Shown piece after piece: positions 37,171-48,449 of a stretch of 64,000 nucleotides of DNA (its first letter is position 1; each line of letters opens with the position of its first letter). The position numbers and the translations under genes were made by a program. Source of the DNA: Rostratula benghalensis (Eukaryota > Chordata > Aves > Charadriiformes > Rostratulidae); assembly GCA_013399305.1 (NCBI GenBank), contig VXAI01000162.1:753221-817220 (forward strand). The letters are read 5' to 3'. The notes under the pieces are model-generated. The model was not told where the DNA came from. It did not search any database and was given only the letters and a program-made list of their open reading frames with translations.

Positions 37171-40100
37171 AGCTTCCATTTCCAAATATAAAATGATGAA
37201 GTCATTTATAATGAGTTTGCATTGTAAGGAGTTATAATTCATTTGTGTATATTTTATCTTTATAAATATGAATATCATGACTTGCAAAGAACTATGCAAT
37301 AGATGATTGCTAAGTCAAACATTCTTTACAAGACTTTTTCATTGCAAAATACCAGCCTTTTACAGAAAATTGCAACCTTGTTGAGAAACCCACCAATTTT
37401 TCCAAAGTTAAAAGTGTTTTTACTAATAACAAAAAAAAGCTGTATTACTATTTGTGGAAGTAAATTACTTTAATTTTATTTGACTTTTACTTAGAATTGG
37501 AAAGTTGAATTTCACATTCATTCTTAGAAATTAAATTGAACAAAATGGAACAAAACATGTGATGACCTTGCTTTCCTTTCTTTGTCTGTAGCATCCTGAT
37601 TTTCAATTGGATCTGCTTTGACTTCCCCTATATGCAAGGAAATGCATATAAAAATTGTGATGATAGAACGATCACTGAATATTCTTGAAAAAATATATAA
37701 TTTTTATAAACAGAATAATAAAAAAGGTTTGCAAAGCAAGGGTCTGCAGCAGAATCTGAGGCCCTAAGGCTTAGGAATATAACGGAGAATAACCAAGTTC
37801 AGGGAGATCATGCAACTACAATAGGAAAGAAAAGCTGAGGGGAGTGGGTTGAAAATGGATCATCTAGGCAGGAAACAACTGTTGTTCTCTATGACCATAT
37901 TTCTTTCTGATGTGGTCAGATATTCAGAAGGAGTTCCAAAGGCTGCTCATGTGATATCTCATGTAATGAATAGGTCAGCGAAGGACAGAAGAAGCCTTTA
38001 CAATTCTCCACCTCATTGTAGTCAATGCATCATCAAAGACTCCTGATGAAAGATGAAAGTTTCAATTGTTCTCTAAAGACTGAAAAAGGTCTCTGCAGGC
38101 ATTTGAAAAGAATAGAACTGGGGAAAATTATAAGTGTGCTAAAGAGAAGATTGCAAGCACAAAGACCTTGCTAAGGGACAGTTCAAAATATGATTTGACC
38201 CTGCAGGATATAAATATTCTCTTTTCTATTATATTTCCTACCTCGCTAATTATGTATTACCTAGCAGTTTGACATGGCAGAAGGAAAAATCTATTGTGAT
38301 TTTCTAAAATGCATATGAAGAGAATATGAACATGAAGCAGGGATGCTGTAACCTTCTTTATATAATCTAGTGATATTGTGTTCATTTTTCAATACCCAGA
38401 CATCAAAAAGATATGACCGGTGTACAGAAAATTCAATTTCATTTTGACTAATTGGATGTGATAACAAACTTTTGTATTGAAAGAGAAAAGATTTGGTATT
38501 GCTAGGAATATAGAGCCAATGAAAGAAAGAAATGAAATATATTCCTATTGAGAGAGATATCTTGTTATCACTTATAACAAAATGGAGAAATTTCATCAAG
38601 TAAAATATTGTTAACTGGGGTTAAAGTGGTAGAAGAAACTGTACAAAAAGAGCGTCCTTGCATAAAGTGCAAAATATGCTAAGTACTGTGATAGGCCTAT
38701 CTTATTACTTTTTCTTTCATTCTGTTTTTAAACATAATTTTGTGTTTTGTCATTATAAGATAATTTATTGCAATTGAAGTAAATCCATAAGTAATCTTTT
38801 GAATGAAGTTTATGAAGACAGACCTGGTATAATGCATTATGACTGTGGCTGTAAAACAGGTGGCCATTCAGATTTCTGCTGGAGCACTCAATGCGGAATA
38901 AAAGATGAGAAGAAAGCCAAATACCTGCATAAGCAATAGAGCATGGTCTCTTTTAAGCCCCACATGGTTTCTTCTGAGCATCTAAAAGGAGAGCATGTGA
39001 TAAATGTCATGAGAGTAAAGATATACTGAAGAGTTGTGTTGCAAATGAGGTATTTTAAGATACAGAAACTACCTTTAGTTTTGGCAATATTCCAATTAGT
39101 TGTTTCAGCTCTTAAAGATTTTATTGCTGGTTGGATTCATTTTGTTAATCTTTCAAGTACTGGAGATGAAAAGCAGATGATTCCATGATGTACCAATTAT
39201 CTACTGCCTAAAATAGCTCTATGAGTTGAAATAATAGGAAGAATATTTGATGGCTGTTCTCTCAAAGCTGTTGCTTTATGAGGAAAAGATGACACACTGG
39301 GACAACTTGTCTTTCCCAGATAAGTCTCCCAAACTTTAAAGTAGCAGTAGAGGACTATTCAGTTGCTATGGCTTTTGCATAGTAAAGAGGATGAGATGGA
39401 CTTTTTGAATTACACTGGATGACACTATGGTAATTGGACAAAATATGTCAAGATTTTTAGATAAAATCTTTAAACTTCTGTACCGTTCATAAATCTATTC
39501 TGCCATGTCTCTTGTACAAAATTCAACTGCAGATAATATTGCTACTCTCTTGTTGGCAACTTGTATGACTTTGCAGTGGCAAAACCATTGCCAAATTAGC
39601 CCCAGTATAGTGCTCAGTACTAAACGGACTGCCAGATTGGAAATTATTATGAAAATTACCAAACAGGCATTATGGAAACTAGAATTCTTAAAGGCTGGCA
39701 CTCTTTTTCAAAAATATTTGTCAACTGATGAGCCTGCAAAATTCAGAATACCACCCTTGTTCTGTAAAATGGCAAAATAACAGAAGGAGAAGCAGCTGGA
39801 AGAGGAGGAACAACAGCAGGAGGGATCATAAAAGCACCAGTTTAGGGGTGATTTACACCCTGCTTACTGGCTCCAACATACTAGTAATTGTGGAGGGGAC
39901 TTGAGAACATGAGCATGAGAAGAGCAACGGAAACCATTAAGCCATGACCATATGTAGCAGAGTGGTTTGAACTGACAGGTGAAACAGAAACATATTTTAT
40001 AAATTATCCTCTTGGGTGCCTATTCTTAGACATATCTTTTTGCAACATACTTTAGCTGTTCTTAGCTTGAATGGGAAGGTTGGGATATATGCAAATAAAA

Positions 40101-41297
40101 CCTTGCTGTATTTAGAAGTCATAATGATTTGGGGCAAGGAAATCTCAACATTTCATGGTTAATTTTGGAACACAGGAAATCTGTATTTACTTGATTTTTT
40201 TACAACTTTAGTTGTATTAAGTTGTATTAAGTTTTACTACTTTAATAGTACTTAAACATATAATGCATTATAAAATTATTTATTGCATATGATGCATTAA
40301 AAGATGGAGGTTGTAGTAAGATCTTTCTGCTTTGATGGAGTATACTCAAATATAATGAAGACAAGTTTTCTGAGACAGTATTTGCTTTTAGGGACATTGC
40401 CACCTTAGAGAGCTTTGAGAATCTAACTGGCTGTAGTAATGCTCACTTCTGCTTGGGTTTGTCACCCTCACAGAGGAATCAGCATTGAAAAGTATTGGCT
40501 TAGCATCAAGGTCATACAGTATATAAAGGCTTTAGATGAGTTTGGTCTCAAGCATCTGTAACACTTCTATGGACCTTGTCTCTAAAGTTTATGGGAAAAT
40601 TTTACTACTCAGATCATAGAGTCAGCTTAACTGCAATGTCCAGGATCCTGCAAAGATCTGTAGTGCCAGTCTATACCTACTTGGGTATTAACAATAATTA
40701 TGATGATAATAATAGATAACAGGTAATTGTTAAGAAATAACAGTAAGAGATAATAGACAATTTATCGTAGGTAATTGGTAAATGATAATTGATAATAAAT
40801 ACTAGACAATGAGACAATTTTTTTGAGGAGGTGAAATTCACAGGCTATCAGGAAGAGCTGATGAAGCATACAGAAATGGTAAGAAATTTCCCCATAAAGC
40901 TACCACCTCATCAGCCTGTAGGAGACCCATACTGTAAATAACCAATTGTCTTAAAATATCTCCAATGTCCGGATCTAAAGTAAGCAAGCACCTTATGAAT
41001 ACTCTTTTATTTTCTCTAATCCTCTCTAATCCATGTCCTTTTTGCTTTAAAGAAGAAATATGGTGTATTATTATATATCCTACCTTCTGGACTCTACCAG
41101 AAGAAGAATTTCCTGTTGGTTTTGCTTTTATTTCTTTATGAAAGACACTGTCTGTTGCTTCTGTACTACTTTCTACCCTGTTTAAAGTTCACCTCGATGT
41201 CTGCCTGAAACCACAGCTCTCAGAGCAGCCATAGGGGCACTCCATAATAACTCAGATTATTTGAGATCTGAGACTTTGTCAGTCCTTGGAGTGCTCA
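37171..41297. other. Non-coding AT-rich DNA
   Basis: About 4.1 kb without a recognised gene. Contains two exact tandem copies of GTTGTATTAA (40211-40230) and an AT-rich GATAATAA-type degenerate repeat at 40690-40815. A plus frame at 39505-39780 (91 codons) has no family resemblance. Confidence 0.55.
40690..40815. repeat. Degenerate AT-rich (GATAAT-like) repeat
   Basis: Repeated loose units such as GATAATAATAGATAAC, GTAATTGTTAAG, GAGATAATAGACAATT, GGTAATTGGTAAATG, GATAATTGATAATAAA and TAGACAATGAGACAATT. The sequence looks like an old, drifted tandem repeat. Confidence 0.6.
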
Positions 41298-41862
41298 GTT
41301 TTTTACCCAGTGAAGCGTACAGCCATCCAAGCAACGAGCAGCCAGTTTCTCCAGAAGAATGCTGTGGGAAATGATGTCAAAATCTTGCCTAAAGTTTAGG
41401 TAGACAAGATCCACAGCCTTTCTCTCATCTACTAATTGGCTCACCTTTTCCTGACACCTGGGTGTTCTGTATTTGCCATGTGATGGCACTCAAGATGATC
41501 TGCTGCACAACCTTTACAAGCACCAAAGTCAGACTGACAGGCCTGTAGTTTCCCAGGTCCTCCTTCGAGCCATTCTCATAGATAGGAATCATCTTTGCTA
41601 ACCTCCAGTCAACTGGAACTTCCCCTGTTGGCCAGGACTGCTGACAAGTGATAGAATGTGTCATGGTGAGAACTTCTGCTAGCTCTCCCAGTACCTTTGG
41701 GTGGATCCCATCCTGACCGATAGACTTGGATGTGTCATCCAGTTTAGGAGGCTGGGTACCCCAAGAATAACTGGTCTTAATATTAAAGACTGATTTAAAG
41801 AAGGCATTAAGTACCTCAGCTTTTTCCTTATTCTTTGAGACTATGTTTCCCTCTGCATCCAA
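41298..41862 (-). pseudogene. CR1 ORF2 reverse-transcriptase remnant
   Basis: Two overlapping minus-strand frames (41425-41862 and 41295-41489) together cover part of a LINE reverse transcriptase. Blocks in order are EKAEVLNAFFKSVF, DGIHPKVLGELAEVL, GEVPVDWRLAKMIPIYENG, KEDLGNYRPVSLT and VQQIILSAI. After a frameshift come KAVDLVYLNFRQDFDIISHS and ILLEKLAARCLDGCTLHWVKN. NYRPVSLT and the FxxxFD motif are standard non-LTR reverse-transcriptase motifs, and the FxxxFD aspartate (first of the catalytic set) is present. The YADD block is missing. It is a broken copy with no expected activity. Confidence 0.88.
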
Positions 41863-41926
41863 TAAAGAATGGGGTCTCTCCTTAGTCCTCCTTATGTTCC
41901 TAATACATTTATAGAAACATTCTTAA
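41298..41926 (-). mobile_element. CR1 LINE interior fragment with reverse-transcriptase region
   Basis: Unlike the other copies this one has no CR1 3' end. It carries the upstream part of ORF2 on the minus strand, from CTTTGAGACTATGTTTCCCTC (near the 5' side of the fragment) through the reverse-transcriptase palm region. At least two internal deletions are apparent, one within the segment around 41750 and one near 41460. The copy is decayed but still readable in two frames. Confidence 0.9.
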
Positions 41927-44900
41927 CAAACTGCAGAATGAAGCAGTTCCTGTGGATATAGAATATGGGAACAGCACAAGTGATGGAGGAAGATGAAGGA
42001 ATCTGCAGGTTTTTGTTGTGAAAATTACACAGGATTAAGGCCAAACTGACTAACAGCTTTCGATGCATTACAGATGTATGCCATCCATGCAAAATTTGCT
42101 TTTGTTTTTGAAACGAAAATTCATATAGAAAGAAGATAAATAACAATGGTGTAGTCGCTGCTTTTCAGATGTTCAGCTTTTTCAACTTGGGAAATGAGGA
42201 GTCCTGAATGCCTGGCCACCGTGCAGCACTTTATCAGCCAGATAACCTGTCTCATATCTAGGGTTGCTTTTCTACCTGTTTAACTGCTCTGTACAAATAT
42301 CCTGTTCATGTCTTCCTTATTCTGAGTGTCATGTGCAATTTCCCTTTTATAAGGGACTCTCTGGAATAAATTTGAAAAGAAAAGGGCGGATGGGTAATTT
42401 GCAAACACTGACTGACTAACTTAGGGGTGACCTTTCTATGCCCATATGAAACATCCAATTTCATTTTATCCTTTCTTGTGATGTTTGTACTTTACAAACA
42501 GTTTTATTATGTTTTTTATTATATATGAAACTTTGAATGTAACATTAAAACAAGCTTTAACCAAAGAAAACAGACTCCTTGGTTCAATAGGTTTTATTTT
42601 TTCTTCAGTGGTGAAAGATTACATGAAACAGAAAATGAGATGAATCTTATTCTTGAATTTACCAGCCCACTCTTGGTGTTTCACCTTGCTGTAGTGCTGG
42701 GGACTTGCTTTGAACCCATCAGTTATAGCAAATATCCAAGCCCAAGTATGTGCTTGAAAATGAATGAACTTATTTTGTCTTAATTTGAAATAATGCCGGA
42801 TGTTACTTAAGATACTATATACTTTTTTTTTCCACAATCAATCACTTTAATGTTTCTACCTTTTATGTTTAACTTTTTTCTTTACAAAGCAGTACATTTT
42901 ATCATTACTCAAAAATAATAAAACTTGTAGTAAATTTAAATGGGAAAAGATATATATTATTTGTTTACACTTAAATTAGTTGTTGTGTTTTGGCTCAGAA
43001 GGAATGAATGTACCATACAGAACTTTGTTCCATAGTCTGGAACTGTGGATGTTGCATTCAGTGTGTCCCATGAGTCACTGTAAGTCACAATACAGCTCAG
43101 ATGTAATCTGCTTTTTTTTCACAGCAACAACGGATAGAGAAGGCTATTGTTGCCTGAGAATTTAAGTGAGATGTGTCACTGAGCAATAGGAGTGGATTTT
43201 TTTTTGCTCCCTTGCTGACTTCAAGTTAGTTACTGGCATAGCAACATGCATGAATTGACTGTGACAGCCAATAAGGTTTTCAACAGTTAAAGAATGAACA
43301 GAAGAGTTTAGTTGGGTGCAATTTTAAAGGGTCTCCCATGCCCTTTAAATGCCTTCTTACAAAATACCATTTTCCTTGAAATACTAATTTCCCTTTTGCC
43401 TTTTTAATGTCAGTGCCCTTCAGCCTACAATATTTTATGGATTTTTACATTAATTTTTTTATAAGTTTTATAATTTTCTGAATACATTTCAAGTGGTCAG
43501 TAGCTGATCCATGTTGGAGTCAAACACATTAAGACATTCAAAGGCTTGTACCATAGAGAGCTGTTTCTAGGTCATAATGTTTTATTGTGTACAATCACAA
43601 AATGTGGTGTGGTTGGCAAACCTCACATTGGTTTTTAAAATTACTGTGCTACCAGTATGTTCCAATCAATGAAAACCTCTGAGGCATGAACTTTTATTGA
43701 TTTGTATTCTCCTGGGTAATATGAATGGCCTTCCTTAAGTCTTCCAATTCCACTATCATATTTTTTTTTTCTGAAAACAGAGCTGAAATGAATGACAGGT
43801 TTATTTATGCAGTTGCTTTGTTGTCCAACTCTTTCAGAGCCTGAAACAAGAGTAAGTGTTACAGTAGGAATAGAAACACAATGGTAACCACGCTTCCAAT
43901 TTCTAGAATTTTGATTTGGGCATCTATGCAGTAGTGTCTGACTTCTGGAAATATGTAATACCACATTAAACCTATTCAGTCTTTTCTAAAATGCCTAAAT
44001 TTTCATTATTTGAATTTCAAGATACTGTTTTTGTTACTTTAAATTGAAGAAGTGACAAAAGAAAATTCTAATCATCCCACTACATTGCCTTATTAAAGAT
44101 GTTTGAACAACAAATTTCAAGTTTGCAGTTCAATCCTAGTCAATAATGCCAAAGACCATGGGAGCCATGGCTGTGGGAATGAACAACTCACTGTGTTCTG
44201 ATGCACAGGACTCAGTGAAGCTACCTGCCAAGATGCCATTTGCTAGACACACTTACAGTACTGAAGTAGTGGCTCTGTAAGATTTAACCAGAAATACCAT
44301 CTGGATTGTGCCTAATCAAATGGTGTGTTTTTCCATTGAGAAAAGATTTCATAGCTACTAAAATTTAATTATTTTAGGTATTTTCAGTCCTGGAATCTGG
44401 CTGATAAGGAAATGCTGAAAGAGCAATGGAGTGAATTAGCTTCCAGAGGGCTCTGTATTTCACAGGTCTTTCTGTGTGTATGCAACTGTGCTGCTTCAGA
44501 GAGTCGCACTGATTCATTTAAAGCAAAACTGGAGATAGTTGCACATATCTATCTAGCAGGACTTGGTGAAGGTCACAGAAACTGTGACAGAGCAGGGAAT
44601 TAAACTACCTCTTCCCTTCATTTCAGATCAGGTTTATAATCATGAACTGCTTCTGCCAGAGATTTTCTGCATCACAAGTCAGTTAATAAATTTGGTTCTG
44701 AGCCACAGAAGGATTTATGTGCATGTGTAAGAAACAGGGATCACCAAAATGCCTATCTTGGTACCAATAATAATCAGAAAGTTTAACTATGAACCAGATA
44801 TTCTGCTTTTGTGCGTAGGCAAAATTATTTTAGGCAATTTCAAGCTAGGCAGCTACGTGGTTATCTCATATCAAATCTGAACAATGATCATTAAATTAGG

Positions 44901-45984
44901 TTTTCTTCTCACTAGATCCCCTACAGACCCTATCTGAAGGTGTGTTCTCATCATACCTATCACTCTCTGGATGAAATCCACAGCTAACATAGTGATAGCC
45001 AGTTTTATTTTTTAAAAAAGGTGCTAACTTCCACTTGCCTTGTTAATTCTCTTAAGTAATTGCTTCATAACTCAGCACTATAATGAAATCCCTTTTCCAG
45101 TGTGGAAATGAAACTTACAGTACTTTCCTCATTTACTTAACATTATAGTTTACAATTTCTTTCAGCCAGATTCAGTCTCACTTTATTTTTGCTTTACACT
45201 GTAAAAGAACAAATAACCACATTGCAGTGAATTAATTAAGGTGCTCTAAATGTTTTGCTGAAACACATGACAGCAATGCTCAGTCTGAAAATTACTAGTT
45301 TTAAGATGTATAAGGCAGCACGTATCGACAAATAGCTTGTGTGGCTGAACATTAACAAGTTTGAAAAGACTGTTTTAAAAATAGAACAAATTTTTAAATT
45401 TCTATAACTGTAGACTTGAAATAATTCCACAGAAAAGTATATAATTCTGCAGCTTTTGGAGAAGAGAAATTTAATTCTTTCTTAATTGGTGCCATTTTTT
45501 TCAAGTCTTTTAATAACATTTTCCAATGCAAATTACGGCTGTTCTCATTTTCATACCTGTTTGTAGCTTTTGAGTTCTTATACAAACCAGCTTTGCTTCC
45601 ATTAGTATTCAAGTTTAGATTTTAGATTTTAGTTTAAAATAAAAAATTTTAAAAAATAAAGTTGACTTTTTTGTTTGTTTGTTTGTTAGCTATATTTATA
45701 AATGCTATATAAATTTAGGAGTTCATAATACCATAGAAGAAAAATGAATTATTGCATCTTTATTCTTATTAGTATTTTAGCTAAGTTATTTGCCTGTCAT
45801 TTCAAAAGGCTTTAAAAAATATTTTTACTGGAAACACAAATCTACCTGGAAGAGGTTTTACATCTATTTCTTCTTCTTTCAACCTTCCTTTTTTTCAAGG
45901 GTTTATTTAAACAAGAATGTTTCATTTATGTATCTGTTTTCCTACCTAATAGTCACAGCCTGCCCATAGACCTGGCGCAATCTT
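41927..45984. other. Non-coding AT-rich DNA
   Basis: About 4 kb in which no gene or known repeat is recognised. A (TTTG)n stretch lies at 45667-45687 and a short TTTAGAT repeat at 45614-45634. Confidence 0.55.
45667..45687. repeat. (TTTG)n microsatellite
   Basis: Three full TTTG units with flanking T, just downstream of the A/T-rich stretch at 45630-45660. Confidence 0.85.
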
Positions 45985-46510
45985 TAGAAGCTCTTGTGGT
46001 TTAACCCAGCAGGCAGCCAAAAACCTCACAGCCACTCATACATTTGCCCCCACAGTGGGATGGGTGTGAGCATCAGGGGAAAAATGAAGGTTCATGTGTT
46101 GAGATAAAAACAGCTTAATAGGACAGCGAAGGAAGATAAAATAATAACAGTAATAATGCTAAAAGAATATACAAAACTAGAGATGCACAATGCAATTGCT
46201 CACCACCTGCTGACTGATGCCCAACCTGCTTCAGAGCAGCAATCACCAATTCCTGCCCCCCAGGCAACCCCTATTTGTGCTGAGCATGGCATCTATGGTA
46301 AGGAATATTTCTTTGGCCAGCTTGAGTCTCTTGTCCTGTCTTTGCTCTCTCTCAGCTTCTATGAGAAGCTGAAAAAGTCCTTAACTGCTTAGCAACAACT
46401 GAAAACAGTAGTGTGTTATCAATGTTATTCTCATCCTACGCACAAGACATAGTATTGAACCAGTTGCTAGTAATAAAGCTGAATCTATCCCAGCTAAAAC
46501 CAAGATAGAA
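45985..46510 (+). mobile_element. Solo LTR-like unit with possible TAGAA target duplication
   Basis: A plus-oriented LTR-like unit from about 45990 to 46505. It has GTGGTTTAACCCAGCAGGCAG at the start, CCCCACAGTGGGATGGGTGTG, GTGTTGAGATAAAAACAG with CTTAATAGG, CTGAGCATGGCATCTATGG then TAAGGAATATTTCTTTGGCC, AATAAA (46472-46477) and an end at ATCCCAGCTAAAACCAAGA. I recognise this pattern as a widespread bird ERV LTR (by memory, not search). TAGAA occurs immediately outside both ends (45985-45989 and 46506-46510). A 5-bp target duplication fits ERVL-type integration. The terminal TG/CA is degraded. No internal retroviral genes adjoin. Confidence 0.68.
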
Positions 46511-47180
46511 CATGTGAACTCACAGAGCCCAGTTCCTTTAAACCTGGTGACTGAGAAAAAGCAAAGAGTTCTGCTAGATCTACGTCATATGAAAATGTAT
46601 AGAAGTGGAGTGGCATATATGTTGAGGTAACATATGGCATTGGCATGAACTTCAGTGGTTGTACTGATGGTAGAGAAAATTAAAAATTCAGGAGCCTGGG
46701 GCAGTCAATTCATTCATCTGTAAATTACACGATACCGTGATGAATTTTTTTCCTAAATAAAATATGGTTGCACTTTCTCTCTTCCCTTAAATATTCCTAT
46801 TAGAATAAGTTATTTTGACTTAGTCAGGGATTGCTGAAGTGCAACTTCTGTACTGATAGTGATGTCTGTCTTTTTTATCATAACGTGGAACACTTGCATT
46901 TTCTTTAATGTGATTAATATATTTACATATTCTAGAGTGTGTATATTGGCCACCATTTTCTCACAGAACTCATTTGCTCAGGAAAATGTCTGTTACTTGG
47001 TAGGGGTAAGCTCCAGATACTTTTTATTATTATTTTTATTGTTTCCTAAAGCATAATCACCCTCATGAAATAATTAGGTCCCCAAAAATGACAGTGTACT
47101 CAGTACACAGGGAGACATCCATTTGGAAAAATGCTGCTCAGAATGGATTATGCCAGATTCTTTCCCAAATGACTGTATTA
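46511..47180. other. Non-coding DNA, no feature seen
   Basis: AT-rich sequence between the LTR-like unit and a CR1 copy. Nothing is recognised. Confidence 0.55.
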
Positions 47181-47556
47181 TGAATCACAGAGTCATGGAA
47201 TTGTCAGAGTTGGAAGGGAAATCTAGAGATCATCTAGTCCAACTCCCCTGCCAAAGCAGGACATTACTCAGGAATGCAGCCAGGCAGGTCTTGAAGGTGT
47301 CCAGAGAAGGGGACTCTGCACTGCTGTGTCACCCTCACCAGAAAGAAGTTTTTCCTCATTTGAATTGAACTTCTTATGTTCCAGCTTGTGCCCATTGCCC
47401 CTTGTCCTGTCACTGGGGACCGCTGAAAAGAATCCATCTCCATCCTCCTTCAACCCACCCTGCAGATACTTATAAGCATTACTAAGGTCTCCCCTCAGCC
47501 TTCTCTTCTCCAGGCTAAAGAGACCCAGCTCTCTCAGCCTTTACTCATAAGGGAAA
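47181..47556 (-). mobile_element. CR1 LINE, same subfamily as the 4.7 kb copy, deleted
   Basis: The antisense 3' end is TGAATCACAGAGTCATGGAATTG with TCAGAGTTGGAAGGG and ATCTAGTCCAACTCCCCTGCC. It tracks the copy at 4676-5310 closely but has two deletions: about 12 bp in the AGCAGG...ACATTACTCAGG segment and about 35 bp where the CCACAACCTCCCTGGG block should be (near 47315). It stops abruptly after CTTTACTCATAAGGGAAAA. Confidence 0.95.
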
Positions 47557-48434
47557 ATAGTCTGCACTAGTTATCTCAAGAAATTCTACCAACATGCAGA
47601 CACATCGGTACAGCCATATACCCACAACAAAAGCTACCCTCTGGTCCCTTGCATGTTGAGATATGTCCACCTTTCTCTATGATGACTGGTGGTCAGTCCT
47701 TACCTTCTTCCCCAAGCTCATCTTTTTTGCCCATCTCTGAGTCTTCTTCCACTGCAGGGGTGTGTTGGTTTTCACAAGTGGAGAAATAGAGGCACTCATA
47801 AAAGCTGAATCAGACTTACATGGGATAATTTTCCCTTCAAAGTAGCTTCTGTCCCTTTACTGACTACAGAGGGACTCTCAGGCAACTGGGCATATAGCAT
47901 TAGCACTTTTAACCAGTTACTTAGTAAGGCAGAATTAACCCAGTCCTATGTACCTCCAGACAATGACCTCCCACTGGAGAGATGTCTAGTAACTGATATT
48001 TTTTTTAAGCAGATCAAAAGTCTTTTTTTTGCTCTATATTACAATCACTGTTTGACTGCTTTAATTCTACACTTTGCTCTGTTAACCATACATTATAGCA
48101 GACTAATCCAAGAAATTGTGTGTAAAATCCCACTATGGGGATTTGATCCATTACCATACTTCTAGTTTGTCAGATATACACGTCTGCTTTTCAAAATAGA
48201 TATGAGTTCCCTGGGTATGTACATGTTCACTGTATGGGTATTGGGCAATTAGTTTATATGACAGATGCTGAAAATATCATAGAGTTATACCACAACATAT
48301 CACAAGCTTCAGTCTAAAAAGTTTGTGAGAAACTAAAAGAATTTTAATATCTCTCTGCATCTAAATAAATGCATAATTTATTTGGTATATTTCCTGGGAT
48401 TCTTCACTTAAATAGGAGTCAAAATCTGCTGGCA

Positions 48435-48449
48435 TTTTTTTTTTTTTTT
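48435..48449. repeat. Poly-T run (15 bases)
   Basis: A homopolymer of 15 T with no recognisable retrocopy beside it. Confidence 0.9.

Noticed and set aside
39505..39780. Plus-strand frame of 91 codons considered as a possible processed pseudogene
   Set aside because: No recognised parent protein, and no poly-A tail or duplicated target site seen.
41298..41862. Reverse-transcriptase motifs considered as retroviral pol or a domesticated gene
   Set aside because: Motif wording and order match a CR1-type LINE, and frameshift and deletions break the frame.
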